Shown here in pieces: positions 1-8,590 of a stretch of 64,000 nucleotides of DNA. Origin of the DNA: an uncultured Christensenellaceae bacterium (GTDB lineage: Bacteria; Bacillota; Clostridia; Christensenellales; Aristaeellaceae). The position numbers were made by a program, and so were the translations under genes. The first letter of the stretch is position 1, and the number at the start of each line of letters is the position of its first letter. The notes below the pieces were generated by a model. It was not told the DNA's origin. It did no database searches and was given only the letters and a program-made list of their open reading frames with translations. The stretch spans positions 1 through 64,000 of the forward strand of contig CAJOJQ010000008.1 in assembly GCA_905234985.1 (NCBI GenBank), written 5' to 3'.

Positions 1-100
1 AGACCTACACCAGGATTATAGCAAACAAACTTATAAAGCGAAACGGCCTCCGGGTTTCATAACCCCATCGGTGCCTTTCGCAGAAAGGCGGAACATAAAT

Positions 101-3100
101 ATGAAGTACATGCATTCGGAATGGAGAAGCCGGGTGGATCACTGGATCGAAGCGCTGAAGGAGGATTTGTATTTGCCCCTGGGGCGCATTGATTTGGCCG
201 CCTTTTTTACCGCGGATCACCTGCCGCCGAAGGAAGCGGCGAAGGGCGATTTTTCGCCCCTCCTCCCCGGCGAAAAGTGGGGCGAAGCCTGGGCATACTG
301 CTGGATGCGCGGCAAAATCACATTGCCGGAAAAAGCGGCGGGCAAGCGAATCGTGATGGATTTGCAGACCGGCTGGGAATCCACCGTATTTGTCAACGGT
401 CTCGCCTTCGGCACCCGCCGGGCGGAATGGGTAAATGTGCCCCATCACTATATCGTGGACAACGTGCTGACGGAAAGCGGCGTGCCGGGCGAAACCTACG
501 ATCTTTTGATCGAAGCCTACGGCGGCCACGATTTCCCGGAGCATAAGGGCTACGCCTGCGCCACCGGCCCGGTGCTGCCGGGGAGCTACGAAGGGCTGAA
601 CGGCCCCGGCCCCCGGAATACCTTAGGGGACGTGACCTTCGGGGTATGGAACGAGGACGCTTACCAGCTTTATATGGATATGATGACCTTGAAGCTGCTG
701 GCGGAGCAGGCCGACCCGGAAAGCCTGCGGGCGGACAATATCTGCACCGCTTTGGAGCAGGCCACCCTGATCGTCGATTTTGAACAGCCGCTGGAAAACC
801 GGATCGAAAGCTACAAGGCCGCCCGGGAAGCCCTGCGGCCCGCGCTCCAGGCCGTGAACGGCACCACCGCCCCGGTGTTCTACGCCGTGGGCAACGCCCA
901 CCTGGACTTGGCCTGGCTGTGGCCCATGGCGGAAACCCACCGGAAAACCTGCCGCACCTTCGCCCAGCAGCTGCGGCTGATTGCCCAGTACCCCGAATAC
1001 AAATACCTGCAAAGCCAGCCCGCCGCCTATGAAATGTGCCGGGAATACTATCCCGAGCTGTTTGACCGCATCGTGAAAGCGGCCAAAACGGGCCAATGGA
1101 TCGCCGAGGGGGCCATGTGGGTGGAGCCGGACACCAACATGACCTCCGGCGAATCGCTGATCCGCCAGGTGCTCCACGGCAAGCGCTATTATAAGGAAGT
1201 ATTCGGCGTCGATTCCGTGGTGCTGTGGCTGCCGGACACCTTCGGCTATTCCGCCGCCCTGCCCCAGATTTTGAAGGGCACGGGGGTCAAATACTTGGTG
1301 ACCCAGAAAATTTTCTGGAGCTACAACGAGGGCGACCGCTTCCCCTACCACTATTTCACCTGGGAGGGGGCGGACGGCTCGAAGATCGACACCTTCCTGC
1401 CCACCAGCTACACCTATCAGACCGACCCCAAAGAAATCTGCCAGACCTGGAAGGGCCGGGTGCAGAAGCGGGGCCTCGATTCCTTCCTGTTGCCCTTCGG
1501 CTACGGCGACGGCGGCGGCGGCCCCGCCCGGGATTACATCGAATACCTGCTGCGGGAAAAGGATTTGGAGGGCATGCCCCGGGTCAAAATGGAAGGCCCC
1601 GTGCAGTTCTTTGAGGATATGGAAGCAAAGGGCGGGCCGAAAAACACATATGTGGGCGAATTGTATTTCTCCGCCCACCGGGGCGTATACACCTCCCAAG
1701 CCGCCATCAAAAAAGGCAACCGCAAGGCGGAATTGGCCCTGCGGGAAGCCGAAATGTGGGGCGCGCTGGCGGCGGCGGCCCGTCGCTTTGCCTATCCCCT
1801 CCCCCGCATGGACGCGGCCTGGAAAAAGCTGCTGCTGAACCAGTTCCACGATATCCTGCCCGGCTCCTCCATCGCTAAGGTGTACGAGGACGCCCGCCGG
1901 GATCACCGATGGATCATCGGCGAAGCGGAAGCCGTAAAGAACGACGCGCTGAACGCCCTGAGCGACGGAGAGGGCTTTACCGTGTTCAATTCTCTTTCCT
2001 TCCCCCGGGCGGGACTGGTGAAGCTGCCGGAGCGCTTCGCAAAGGGCGCGGTCACATCGGAAGGCGAACCCGTTCCCGTACAGCCCACGGCGGAGGGCTT
2101 GATGGGCCTGGTCACCGTGCCACCCTGCGGCGCGGTGTGCCTGATTCCCTGCGATTCTGCCTCCGAAAGCGAGCATACCGCCCGCGCCTGCCTCACGGAA
2201 ACCGGCGCGGTGATCGAGAACGATTTTGTGAAGGCCGTGCTGAACAGCTTGGGCGAGGTCATTTCCTTTACGGACCAAACCGGTCGGGAATACGCCGCCG
2301 GACCGATGAACCGCCTGCTGGCCTACAAGGACGTGCCCCGCGTTTTCGACGCCTGGGATATTGATTCCAATTACATCGACCAGCCGGTGGCGCTGGAAGA
2401 AAGGGCGGAGCTGACCATCAAGGAGGAAAGCGGCCTGCGGGCAATTCTGCATGTGTCCCGCAAGGTCATGAATTCTGCCTGGGAGCAGGATATCGTTTTA
2501 ACAGCTTCCAGCGAACGTCTGGATTTCGTCACCACCGTGGACTGGCGCGAGCTGCACAGGCTTTTAAAGGTGGAATTCCCCGTGAACGTCACCGCCGCCG
2601 AGGGCTTCAATGAAATTCAGTTCGGCTACATGGCCCGGCCCAACCATCGCTCCCGCCTGTACGATAAGGACCGGTTCGAGGTCTGCAACCAGCGGTACAG
2701 CGCCCTGTGCGACCAGAGCCACGGCGCGGCGGTGCTGAACGACTGCAAGTACGGCCTCAGCATGAACGGAAACGCCCTGCAATTGTCCCTGCTGCGGGCC
2801 GCCGCCTCCCCCGAAATGCGAGCGGACAACGGGCTGCACACCTTCACCTACGCCTTTACCGGCTGGAACGGCTCTTTCCTGGACAGCCCCGTGGTGCGGG
2901 AAGCCTACGACCTGAACGTACCCCTGCAAACAACGGAAGGCGGCTGCGCGCCCTTCAGCGCGTTCAGCGTGGACGCGCTCAACGTGTTCATCGACACGGT
3001 GAAACCTGCCGAGGACGGCAGCGGCGACGTGATTCTGCGCCTGTACGAAGCCAAGCGGGGCGACACCGCCTGCAATCTCAGCGTGAGCATCTCCGTTCAG

Positions 3101-3226
3101 GCCGCATTCCTTTGCGACATGCTGGAAAACAGGCTGGAAACCCTGCCCGTCGCGGACGGCAAAATCGCCCTGCGTTTCCATCCCTTTGAGGTGAAAACCA
3201 TCCGGCTCTCGCCTGCCGCTCTTTGA
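101..3226 (+). CDS. GH38 family alpha-mannosidase
   Basis: Retaining alpha-mannosidase that releases mannose from alpha-mannosides, probably in the cytosol because no signal peptide is visible. The GH38 zinc and catalytic segments are present: GNAHLDLAWLWP, the nucleophile segment LWLPDTFGYS (Asp ~379) and NQFHDILPGSS. The C-terminal half is the beta-sandwich region of the family. At 1041 residues it is full length. I chose the ATG at 101, behind an AAAGGCGG ribosome site, over a GTG at 71 in the same frame. It is a single-gene unit closed by a terminator, and it faces the converging EngB gene. Confidence 0.93.
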   Translation: MKYMHSEWRSRVDHWIEALKEDLYLPLGRIDLAAFFTADHLPPKEAAKGDFSPLLPGEKWGEAWAYCWMRGKITLPEKAAGKRIVMDLQTGWESTVFVNGLAFGTRRAEWVNVPHHYIVDNVLTESGVPGETYDLLIEAYGGHDFPEHKGYACATGPVLPGSYEGLNGPGPRNTLGDVTFGVWNEDAYQLYMDMMTLKLLAEQADPESLRADNICTALEQATLIVDFEQPLENRIESYKAAREALRPALQAVNGTTAPVFYAVGNAHLDLAWLWPMAETHRKTCRTFAQQLRLIAQYPEYKYLQSQPAAYEMCREYYPELFDRIVKAAKTGQWIAEGAMWVEPDTNMTSGESLIRQVLHGKRYYKEVFGVDSVVLWLPDTFGYSAALPQILKGTGVKYLVTQKIFWSYNEGDRFPYHYFTWEGADGSKIDTFLPTSYTYQTDPKEICQTWKGRVQKRGLDSFLLPFGYGDGGGGPARDYIEYLLREKDLEGMPRVKMEGPVQFFEDMEAKGGPKNTYVGELYFSAHRGVYTSQAAIKKGNRKAELALREAEMWGALAAAARRFAYPLPRMDAAWKKLLLNQFHDILPGSSIAKVYEDARRDHRWIIGEAEAVKNDALNALSDGEGFTVFNSLSFPRAGLVKLPERFAKGAVTSEGEPVPVQPTAEGLMGLVTVPPCGAVCLIPCDSASESEHTARACLTETGAVIENDFVKAVLNSLGEVISFTDQTGREYAAGPMNRLLAYKDVPRVFDAWDIDSNYIDQPVALEERAELTIKEESGLRAILHVSRKVMNSAWEQDIVLTASSERLDFVTTVDWRELHRLLKVEFPVNVTAAEGFNEIQFGYMARPNHRSRLYDKDRFEVCNQRYSALCDQSHGAAVLNDCKYGLSMNGNALQLSLLRAAASPEMRADNGLHTFTYAFTGWNGSFLDSPVVREAYDLNVPLQTTEGGCAPFSAFSVDALNVFIDTVKPAEDGSGDVILRLYEAKRGDTACNLSVSISVQAAFLCDMLENRLETLPVADGKIALRFHPFEVKTIRLSPAAL

Positions 3227-3243
3227 TCGTCGCCATAAGAAAT

Positions 3244-3279
3244 ATACCGCCGGTTCGCGTGTCCGGCGGTATGTTTTTT
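3244..3279 (+). terminator. Intrinsic terminator after the mannosidase gene
   Basis: A perfect 10-bp stem (ATACCGCCGG at 3244-3253 with CCGGCGGTAT at 3263-3272) is followed by GTTTTTT. It reaches the last bases of the converging engB gene. Confidence 0.85.
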
Positions 3280-3880
3280 ATTCTTCTGCTGTTTCTTCCG
3301 GCCCGGCCAGGGCCTTTTCGATGGCCTCCAGCAGGGCGTCCCGGCCGTCCCCCGTTTCGGAGGAATAGCAAATTACCTGCCAGGGCTGCACCTGGAGCGC
3401 CCGGCAGACGGGGGCTAAATTTTTCATCCGCGCGCCCCGGGAGATTTTGTCCGCCTTGGTGGCGACCACCAGGAAGGGCTGGCCCGTGGCCCGCAGGAAG
3501 GCGTTCATCTGCACGTCGTCCTGGGTGGGGTCATGGCGGATATCCACCAAATGCAGGGTCAGGCGCAGTTCCCTGGTTTCCCGGAAATATTTTTCCATCA
3601 TGCCGCCCCAGCGCTGCTTTTCCTGCTTGTCCACCTTGGCGAAGCCGTAACCCGGCAGGTCCACCAAATGAAAGCTGCCGTTCAGTAAAAACAGGTTGAT
3701 GAGCCGGGTCTTGCCGGGGGTGGCGCTGGTCTTTGCCAGGGCCTTGCGGCGGCACAGGCTGTTGATCAGGCTGGATTTGCCCACGTTGCTTTTCCCCGCC
3801 ACGGCGATTTGGGGCAGGGCGGGGTCAGGCGCGGCGTATACGCTCATGCTGGTGACAAATTCCGCTGTTTTGATTTCCAT
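3278..3880 (-). CDS. engB: Ribosome biogenesis GTPase EngB/YsxC
   Basis: Small GTPase needed for late assembly of the large ribosomal subunit. The P-loop GKSNVGKSS lies at residues 29-37, the G3 motif is DLPGYGFAK and the G4 motif is TKAD, in a 200-residue protein of normal family length. Its ATG shares one base with the TAA of the upstream serine hydrolase gene (TAATG), so the two are probably translationally coupled. This single-copy housekeeping gene indicates chromosomal DNA. Confidence 0.95.
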   Translation of the reverse strand: MEIKTAEFVTSMSVYAAPDPALPQIAVAGKSNVGKSSLINSLCRRKALAKTSATPGKTRLINLFLLNGSFHLVDLPGYGFAKVDKQEKQRWGGMMEKYFRETRELRLTLHLVDIRHDPTQDDVQMNAFLRATGQPFLVVATKADKISRGARMKNLAPVCRALQVQPWQVICYSSETGDGRDALLEAIEKALAGPEETAEE

Positions 3881-5289
3881 TATGCTTTATACCCCACCAC
3901 TTCAGATTCCGTATTGTCAAAGCCCACGTTGCGGCGGCAATGAACGCGGACGCCGTGGGCGGTGAAGGTCAGCTTCAGCACAGCCTCAAAGGGCGTGTTC
4001 ACAAAGCAGGCGTGCAGAATCAGCGCGTCCTTCCGCCGGGCGGCCCGGACAGCGGCGCGTTCCATCACGCGGATGACGGCTTGCTCCAGGGGGCGTTCGT
4101 TTTCCTTTGCTTTCCAGGCGAAGGGCTGCCACTTGTCCAGGCAGAGGGGCATTTCGCAGCCGTCCAGCAGCACCCTGTCCTTTTGGATTTCGAGGATTTC
4201 GGCCAGCCCGTTGCCGGGCTGCAAAACGTATTTGCCCAGCCACCCGTCCTCCGGCACGGGGACGGACACTTCCTTGCCCATGTCCTCCCACCGGGCGGCG
4301 GTGACGAAGACGGAAGGCAGGACGATTTTTACAGCGCTGGCGCCGCCGGGGGCGTCCACAGCGGGCAGAATATTATCCCAAATGGATTTCATCACCGCGC
4401 CCATGTCCTCCACGCCGCTGTTGATGGCGATGACCATATCCTGATCCGGCAGGATGATGCAGTACTGGCCGAAAGCGCCGTCGCCCCGGAACACATGCTT
4501 GGGCGTACACATCCAGAACTGGTATCCGTAGCCCCGGCCCCAGTCCGAATCGCCCCCGGTGGGGGAATTGTCCGACCAGGCGGTCTGGGCGTCCATGATC
4601 CACTGCTCATTGAGCAGCTGCTTTCCTTCCCATTTGCCCCGCTGCAAATAGAACTGGCCTAACTTGGCGATGTCCTCCACCCGCACGTTCATGCCGTAGC
4701 CGCCGGTGGCGACGCCGGAGGGGGATTCCTCCGTCCAGATATCCGGACTCATGCCCAGGGGATCCATGAGCTTTTCCCGCATGTACTGGAGCAGCTTTTT
4801 GCCCGTCACCTTCTGCACGATGGCGGAAAGCATGAAGGTGCCGAAGGTGTTGTACAGGAAATGGGTGCCCGGCTCAAACTCCACATAGCTGCGCAGGAAC
4901 GCTTTCTCCCAGCATTCGTCGCTGTGATTCGGCTCCACGCCGTGGCCGGTGTTCATGGTGAGCAGGTGCTTCACCGTGATCTTTTGCATGTTTTCGCAGG
5001 GCGCGGCGGGCAGATGCTCCGGAAAAAAGTCCACCAGCCTGTCCGTCAGGGACAAAAGCCCCTCCTGCACCGCAAAGCCCACCGCCGTGGAGGTGAAGCT
5101 CTTGCTCAGGGAAAACAGCATATGCAGGTTGTCCCGATTCCAGGGGGCAAAGGACGCTTCATAAAACACCTTGCCGTGCCGCAGCAGCATCATGGCGTGC
5201 ATGTGCAGATGTTTTTCCTTCATTTCGTCCAAAAAACGCAGAATCCCCTCCCGGCGAACGCCCGCTTCCTCCGGCGTGATCCGAACCAT
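3880..5289 (-). CDS. Serine hydrolase, class C beta-lactamase/esterase fold
   Basis: Member of the beta-lactamase-like serine hydrolase family (AmpC, EstB and 6-aminohexanoate dimer hydrolase relatives). The SxxK catalytic motif is S60-L-S-K63 and the second motif is Y146-N-T. The N-terminal domain covers about 360 residues, followed by about 100 residues of beta-rich C-terminal domain. No signal peptide is seen, so the enzyme is probably cytosolic and not a periplasmic lactamase. The start at 5289 has a GGAGGTG ribosome site. The substrate cannot be told from sequence. It is divergent from the AraC gene. Confidence 0.85.
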   Translation of the reverse strand: MVRITPEEAGVRREGILRFLDEMKEKHLHMHAMMLLRHGKVFYEASFAPWNRDNLHMLFSLSKSFTSTAVGFAVQEGLLSLTDRLVDFFPEHLPAAPCENMQKITVKHLLTMNTGHGVEPNHSDECWEKAFLRSYVEFEPGTHFLYNTFGTFMLSAIVQKVTGKKLLQYMREKLMDPLGMSPDIWTEESPSGVATGGYGMNVRVEDIAKLGQFYLQRGKWEGKQLLNEQWIMDAQTAWSDNSPTGGDSDWGRGYGYQFWMCTPKHVFRGDGAFGQYCIILPDQDMVIAINSGVEDMGAVMKSIWDNILPAVDAPGGASAVKIVLPSVFVTAARWEDMGKEVSVPVPEDGWLGKYVLQPGNGLAEILEIQKDRVLLDGCEMPLCLDKWQPFAWKAKENERPLEQAVIRVMERAAVRAARRKDALILHACFVNTPFEAVLKLTFTAHGVRVHCRRNVGFDNTESEVVGYKA

Positions 5290-5379
5290 CTTAAAGCCAC
5301 CTCCAGCCCTTGATTGCGTTTGATGATTGCGTTTATTATATAATATGCGGAAAGGAAAGGCAATGCCTGTTTTTTCATC

Positions 5380-5407
5380 TTGACAATCATCCTGTGACAG
5401 ATATAAT
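5380..5407 (+). promoter_or_regulatory. Sigma-A promoter of the AraC-family gene
   Basis: TTGACA (5380-5385), 16-bp spacer, TATAAT (5402-5407), about 75 bp before the AraC start. An AT-rich palindromic stretch (ATTATATAAT, near 5335-5344) between the divergent genes may hold the opposing promoter. Confidence 0.75.
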
Positions 5408-5480
5408 GGAATCAGCAACAGGATGGCCTACCGATGGGCATGCTGGAAGAAAAATATCACAGGAGAAAAGGGATCCTTCC

Positions 5481-6395
5481 ATGGAAAAAGCGTTTGCGAG
5501 CATGCGGCAGCTGGATCATCACGACCGGTCCCCGATCCGCATTTATTCCAATAACGAGGCGGACGATTATCCGGCTCACTGGCACCGGCAGTGTGAGATC
5601 ATCATGCCGGTGGTGGAAGGCTATTCGGCGGTGGTGGATGACGTGACCTACGATATCCTGCCCGGCGAAGTTTTCCTGATCCCGCCCGGCGTGGTGCATG
5701 AGCTGTTTGCCCCGGAAACGGGACAGCGGTATATTTTCATGCTGGATCAGGAAGCCTTGTACGCCATCGAGGGCATCGACCATATCCAGCACTGCTTCTA
5801 TCCCTGCCTGCATCTTCGGGTGGATCGGGAAGCGGACCTGCTGGAATCCGCCAAAGAATGTCTGGGGCAGGCCGTCCGAGAGTACGAAAGCCATGATTTG
5901 ATGGCCCAAGCCGCCGTCATTGCCTGGATACACTTGTTTTTGATCCGCCTGGGGCGGTGGCTTCTTCTGCGCAAGGACGAAAATCAGGGAGAACATCGCC
6001 ATCAGATGAACGAAGCGTTCCTGGACGTGTACGCCTATATCGCCGCCCATTGCAGCGAGAAAATCACCCTGGAGGACATGGCCGCGTATTCCGGCTACAG
6101 CAAATACCATTTCGTCCGCATATTCAAGGAATATTCCGGCATGAGCTTCTATGAGTTCTATATGCAGCAGCGCATGATGCTCTGCCGTCAATTGCTGGCG
6201 GAAATGGACGTTCCGGTGACGGAAGTGGCGCTCCGTTCCGGCTTCGGCTCCATCGCCACCTTCAACCGGGTGTTCAAGCAGCATGAAGGAATCACGCCCA
6301 CTCAATACCGCAAGCTGAAGCAACGCGCCCGGAAAGCCCGGATTTATCCGCCGCAGGACGCCCAGCAGGAAAAGGAGCGGGAGGAAGTACGCTGA
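5481..6395 (+). CDS. AraC-family regulator with cupin sensor domain
   Basis: Transcription factor with an N-terminal cupin sugar-sensing domain (residues ~15-160, with HWHRQCEI and PPGVVHEL) and two C-terminal AraC helix-turn-helix motifs (residues ~190-290; ITLEDMAAYSGYSKYHFVRIF, then VTEVALRSGFGS). Its 304 residues are typical. The ATG at 5481 is chosen because the cupin domain starts soon after it. The sugar ABC operon begins 280 bp downstream, so it very likely controls uptake of that operon's ligand. This is inferred from position. Confidence 0.88.
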   Translation: MEKAFASMRQLDHHDRSPIRIYSNNEADDYPAHWHRQCEIIMPVVEGYSAVVDDVTYDILPGEVFLIPPGVVHELFAPETGQRYIFMLDQEALYAIEGIDHIQHCFYPCLHLRVDREADLLESAKECLGQAVREYESHDLMAQAAVIAWIHLFLIRLGRWLLLRKDENQGEHRHQMNEAFLDVYAYIAAHCSEKITLEDMAAYSGYSKYHFVRIFKEYSGMSFYEFYMQQRMMLCRQLLAEMDVPVTEVALRSGFGSIATFNRVFKQHEGITPTQYRKLKQRARKARIYPPQDAQQEKEREEVR

Positions 6396-6548
6396 GCCTT
6401 TCAAAAATTGTTCTTTTTCCGCTTCCTTTTCCGGCATTTCCCCCGAAAGACGGCGGATTACCGCCCACTTCTGTGGAAATCCCCCTGAATGATCGCCTAT
6501 GCGCCCGAGAGAAACCGCAATATTTGAGAATCGTTTACACATATTCGA

Positions 6549-6632
6549 TTAGCGCGTTTTTGCTTTCCCTGATACACTGCAAGTAACCTGTACGCACATG
6601 CAGATGAAAGCATCCGTTATCCGTTTCATCTG
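6549..6632 (+). promoter_or_regulatory. Leader of the first sugar ABC operon
   Basis: The 282-bp gap between the AraC gene and the permease holds a possible weak promoter (TTAGCG at 6549-6554, 18 bp, TACACT at 6573-6578) and a perfect 9-bp inverted repeat (CAGATGAAA 6601-6609 with TTTCATCTG 6624-6632). A poor -35 element would fit an activator-dependent promoter. The repeat could be an operator or an RNA stem in the leader. Assignment is tentative. Confidence 0.4.
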
Positions 6633-6677
6633 TCCATGGGCGGTTTGACCGAATTCCCAGAAACGGAGGGGTCTGCG

Positions 6678-7649
6678 ATGAAAAGCGCGGGAACGGTTTC
6701 CCTGCAAAGGAAATCCACGCACGGCTTTTCCTGGAAAACCTACTTGAAACGGTATTGGACGCTGTACCTGCTGCTGCTGCTTCCAATTGTGTTTTTTGTG
6801 ATATTCCGTTATATTCCCATGGCCTATATCCTGATGGCGTTTAAGAAAAACAACATCATCAAGCCCCCGTGGCAGGTCGCCTGGGCGAAAGACAACGGTT
6901 TTGAATGGTTCATCAAGGCGTTCAAGGATCAGCTGTTTATTCGCGCGCTCGGGAATACGATCAAGCTGAACCTGCTGGATCTGGTGTGCGGCTTCCCGGC
7001 TCCGATCCTGATGGCGCTGGTTCTGAACGAGCTGGCCTTCAAACGGTTCAAGCGGATTACGCAAACGGTACTCTACCTGCCCCACTTTTTGAGCTGGATC
7101 ATCATTTCTTCTCTGGCCCTGCGTCTGCTGGCCGATAACGACGGTCTGATCAATATCCTGTACAAACAGATGACCGGCAATAAAGACGCGGTGATTCCTT
7201 TCCTGAGTAAGCCCGACTGGTGGGTGGGCACTTACATCGGCATGGGGATCTGGAAAGAAGCGGGCTGGGGCACCATCATTTACCTGGCGGCCCTGACCAG
7301 CATCAGCCCCGAACTGTACGAAGCCGCCGCGGTGGACGGCGCGGGGCGCTTCCGCCGGATATGGCACGTGACGCTGCCCGGCCTTCGGCCAACGATCATT
7401 ACGCTGTTAATCATGCGCCTGGGGTATATCCTGGGCAGTGAATTCGACCGGCCGCTGGCGATGAGCAACAAGCTGGTCACGGACGTGTCCACGGTGCTTT
7501 CCATTTATGTTTACCAGAAAGGTATCAACGGCGGCGGCCAGTTCAGCCTGACCACGGCCGTGGGCCTGTTCCAGTCCGTGGTGGGCGTGCTGTTCCTGTT
7601 CGGGGCCAACTTCCTGGCCAAGCGCTTCGGCGAACGCGGCATCATGTAA
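6678..7649 (+). CDS. Sugar ABC transporter permease, LplB/YtcP type
   Basis: Integral membrane permease with six or so transmembrane helices and the EAA loop for contact with the ATPase (YEAAAVDGAGRFRRIWHVTLPGL). The long N-terminal tail before helix 1 is typical of the LplB group that handles large oligosaccharides. The start at 6678 follows GGAGGGG; the in-frame ATG at 6636 has no ribosome site. First gene of a permease, permease, binding-protein operon. No ATPase gene is nearby, so a shared MsmX-type ATPase elsewhere must energise it (inference from how such systems usually work). Confidence 0.9.
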   Translation: MKSAGTVSLQRKSTHGFSWKTYLKRYWTLYLLLLLPIVFFVIFRYIPMAYILMAFKKNNIIKPPWQVAWAKDNGFEWFIKAFKDQLFIRALGNTIKLNLLDLVCGFPAPILMALVLNELAFKRFKRITQTVLYLPHFLSWIIISSLALRLLADNDGLINILYKQMTGNKDAVIPFLSKPDWWVGTYIGMGIWKEAGWGTIIYLAALTSISPELYEAAAVDGAGRFRRIWHVTLPGLRPTIITLLIMRLGYILGSEFDRPLAMSNKLVTDVSTVLSIYVYQKGINGGGQFSLTTAVGLFQSVVGVLFLFGANFLAKRFGERGIM

Positions 7650-7664
7650 GGGAGGCGGAAGAGC

Positions 7665-8537
7665 ATGATCAAATCAAAATCCACCAAGCTCGGCGATATC
7701 ATCGTCGTGGTGATCTGCCTCATCCTGATCTTCATCTGCCTGCTGCCCATGCTCAACGTGCTGGCCCGTTCCCTGTCGGACACCAAGTATCTGATCCGCA
7801 ACGAAGTCATGCTGATCCCCAAGGGACTGAACATCGAGGCGTACAAGACGGTGCTTGGCCGCAGCGAGTACATCCATTCCCTGTGGTTCACCGCGCTGCT
7901 GACTGTGGGCTGCACGGTGCTGAGCCTGCTGATGACCATCCTGTGCGCCTATCCCCTGACCTATGACAACCTCAAGGGCAGGAAATTCCTGAACATTTTT
8001 ATCCTCTTCACCATGTATTTCAGCGCCGGCATGATCCCCCATTACGTAATGCTGAAACAGTTGGGCATGCTGGAAACGGTTTGGGTGCTGGTGATTCCAA
8101 GCTGCCTGAGCGTGTATAACATGATTATTCTGCGCTCCAGCTTCTACGCCATCCCGGATTCCCTGCGGGAGGCCGCGGAAATCGACGGCGCGGGTCCCGT
8201 CCGCATCCTGGTGCAGATTTACCTGCCGCTGAGCAAGCCCACGCTGGCCACGCTGTGCCTGTTCTACGCCGTGGGGCGCTGGAACGGCTTTTCCGACGCC
8301 CTGCTGTACATCAAGACCAACAGAGACCTGTATCCCATCCAGCTGTACCTGTATAACATCCTGCAGAACAGCGGCGGCGGCGAGGGCGCCGCACAGGAAG
8401 GCTTCGCCATGCCGGGCCTGAGCGAAACGCTGAAAATGGCGTCCGTCATGTTTGCCACCGTACCCATCCTGCTGGTGTATCCCTGGCTGCAGCGCTACTT
8501 CGTCAGCGGCGTCACCATCGGCGCCGTAAAGGGATAA
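7665..8537 (+). CDS. Sugar ABC transporter permease, LplC/YtcP type
   Basis: Second permease of the operon, 290 residues with six predicted helices and an EAA loop at LREAAEIDGAGPVRILVQIYLP. It starts 15 bp after the first permease and the two should form the heterodimeric channel. It ends in a typical family C-terminus (VSGVTIGAVKG). The binding-protein gene follows after a stem-loop. Confidence 0.9.
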   Translation: MIKSKSTKLGDIIVVVICLILIFICLLPMLNVLARSLSDTKYLIRNEVMLIPKGLNIEAYKTVLGRSEYIHSLWFTALLTVGCTVLSLLMTILCAYPLTYDNLKGRKFLNIFILFTMYFSAGMIPHYVMLKQLGMLETVWVLVIPSCLSVYNMIILRSSFYAIPDSLREAAEIDGAGPVRILVQIYLPLSKPTLATLCLFYAVGRWNGFSDALLYIKTNRDLYPIQLYLYNILQNSGGGEGAAQEGFAMPGLSETLKMASVMFATVPILLVYPWLQRYFVSGVTIGAVKG

Positions 8538-8548
8538 GAAAGCGTATC

Positions 8549-8568
8549 TTAAGAGCGGAGGCTCTTAA
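8549..8568 (+). promoter_or_regulatory. Intercistronic stem-loop before the binding-protein gene
   Basis: TTAAGAGC (8549-8556) and GCTCTTAA (8561-8568) form a perfect 8-bp stem with a GGAG loop in the 53-bp gap. The A-rich sequence after it is not a U-tract, so this is not a terminator. It probably protects the 5' end of a processed message encoding the binding protein, which is needed in excess over the permeases. Confidence 0.5.
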
Positions 8569-8590
8569 AAAATAAAGGAGGAAATGGAAA

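Noticed and set aside
623-2452. Long minus-strand open frame (609 codons) opposite the mannosidase
   Set aside because: The plus strand encodes a complete GH38 enzyme; the opposite frame is Gly/His/Gln-rich without domains or a ribosome site, as expected from GC-rich antisense frames.
6396-6677. Riboswitch upstream of the first sugar operon
   Set aside because: Only a simple 9-bp inverted repeat is present, with no known aptamer core and no terminator or anti-terminator pair.
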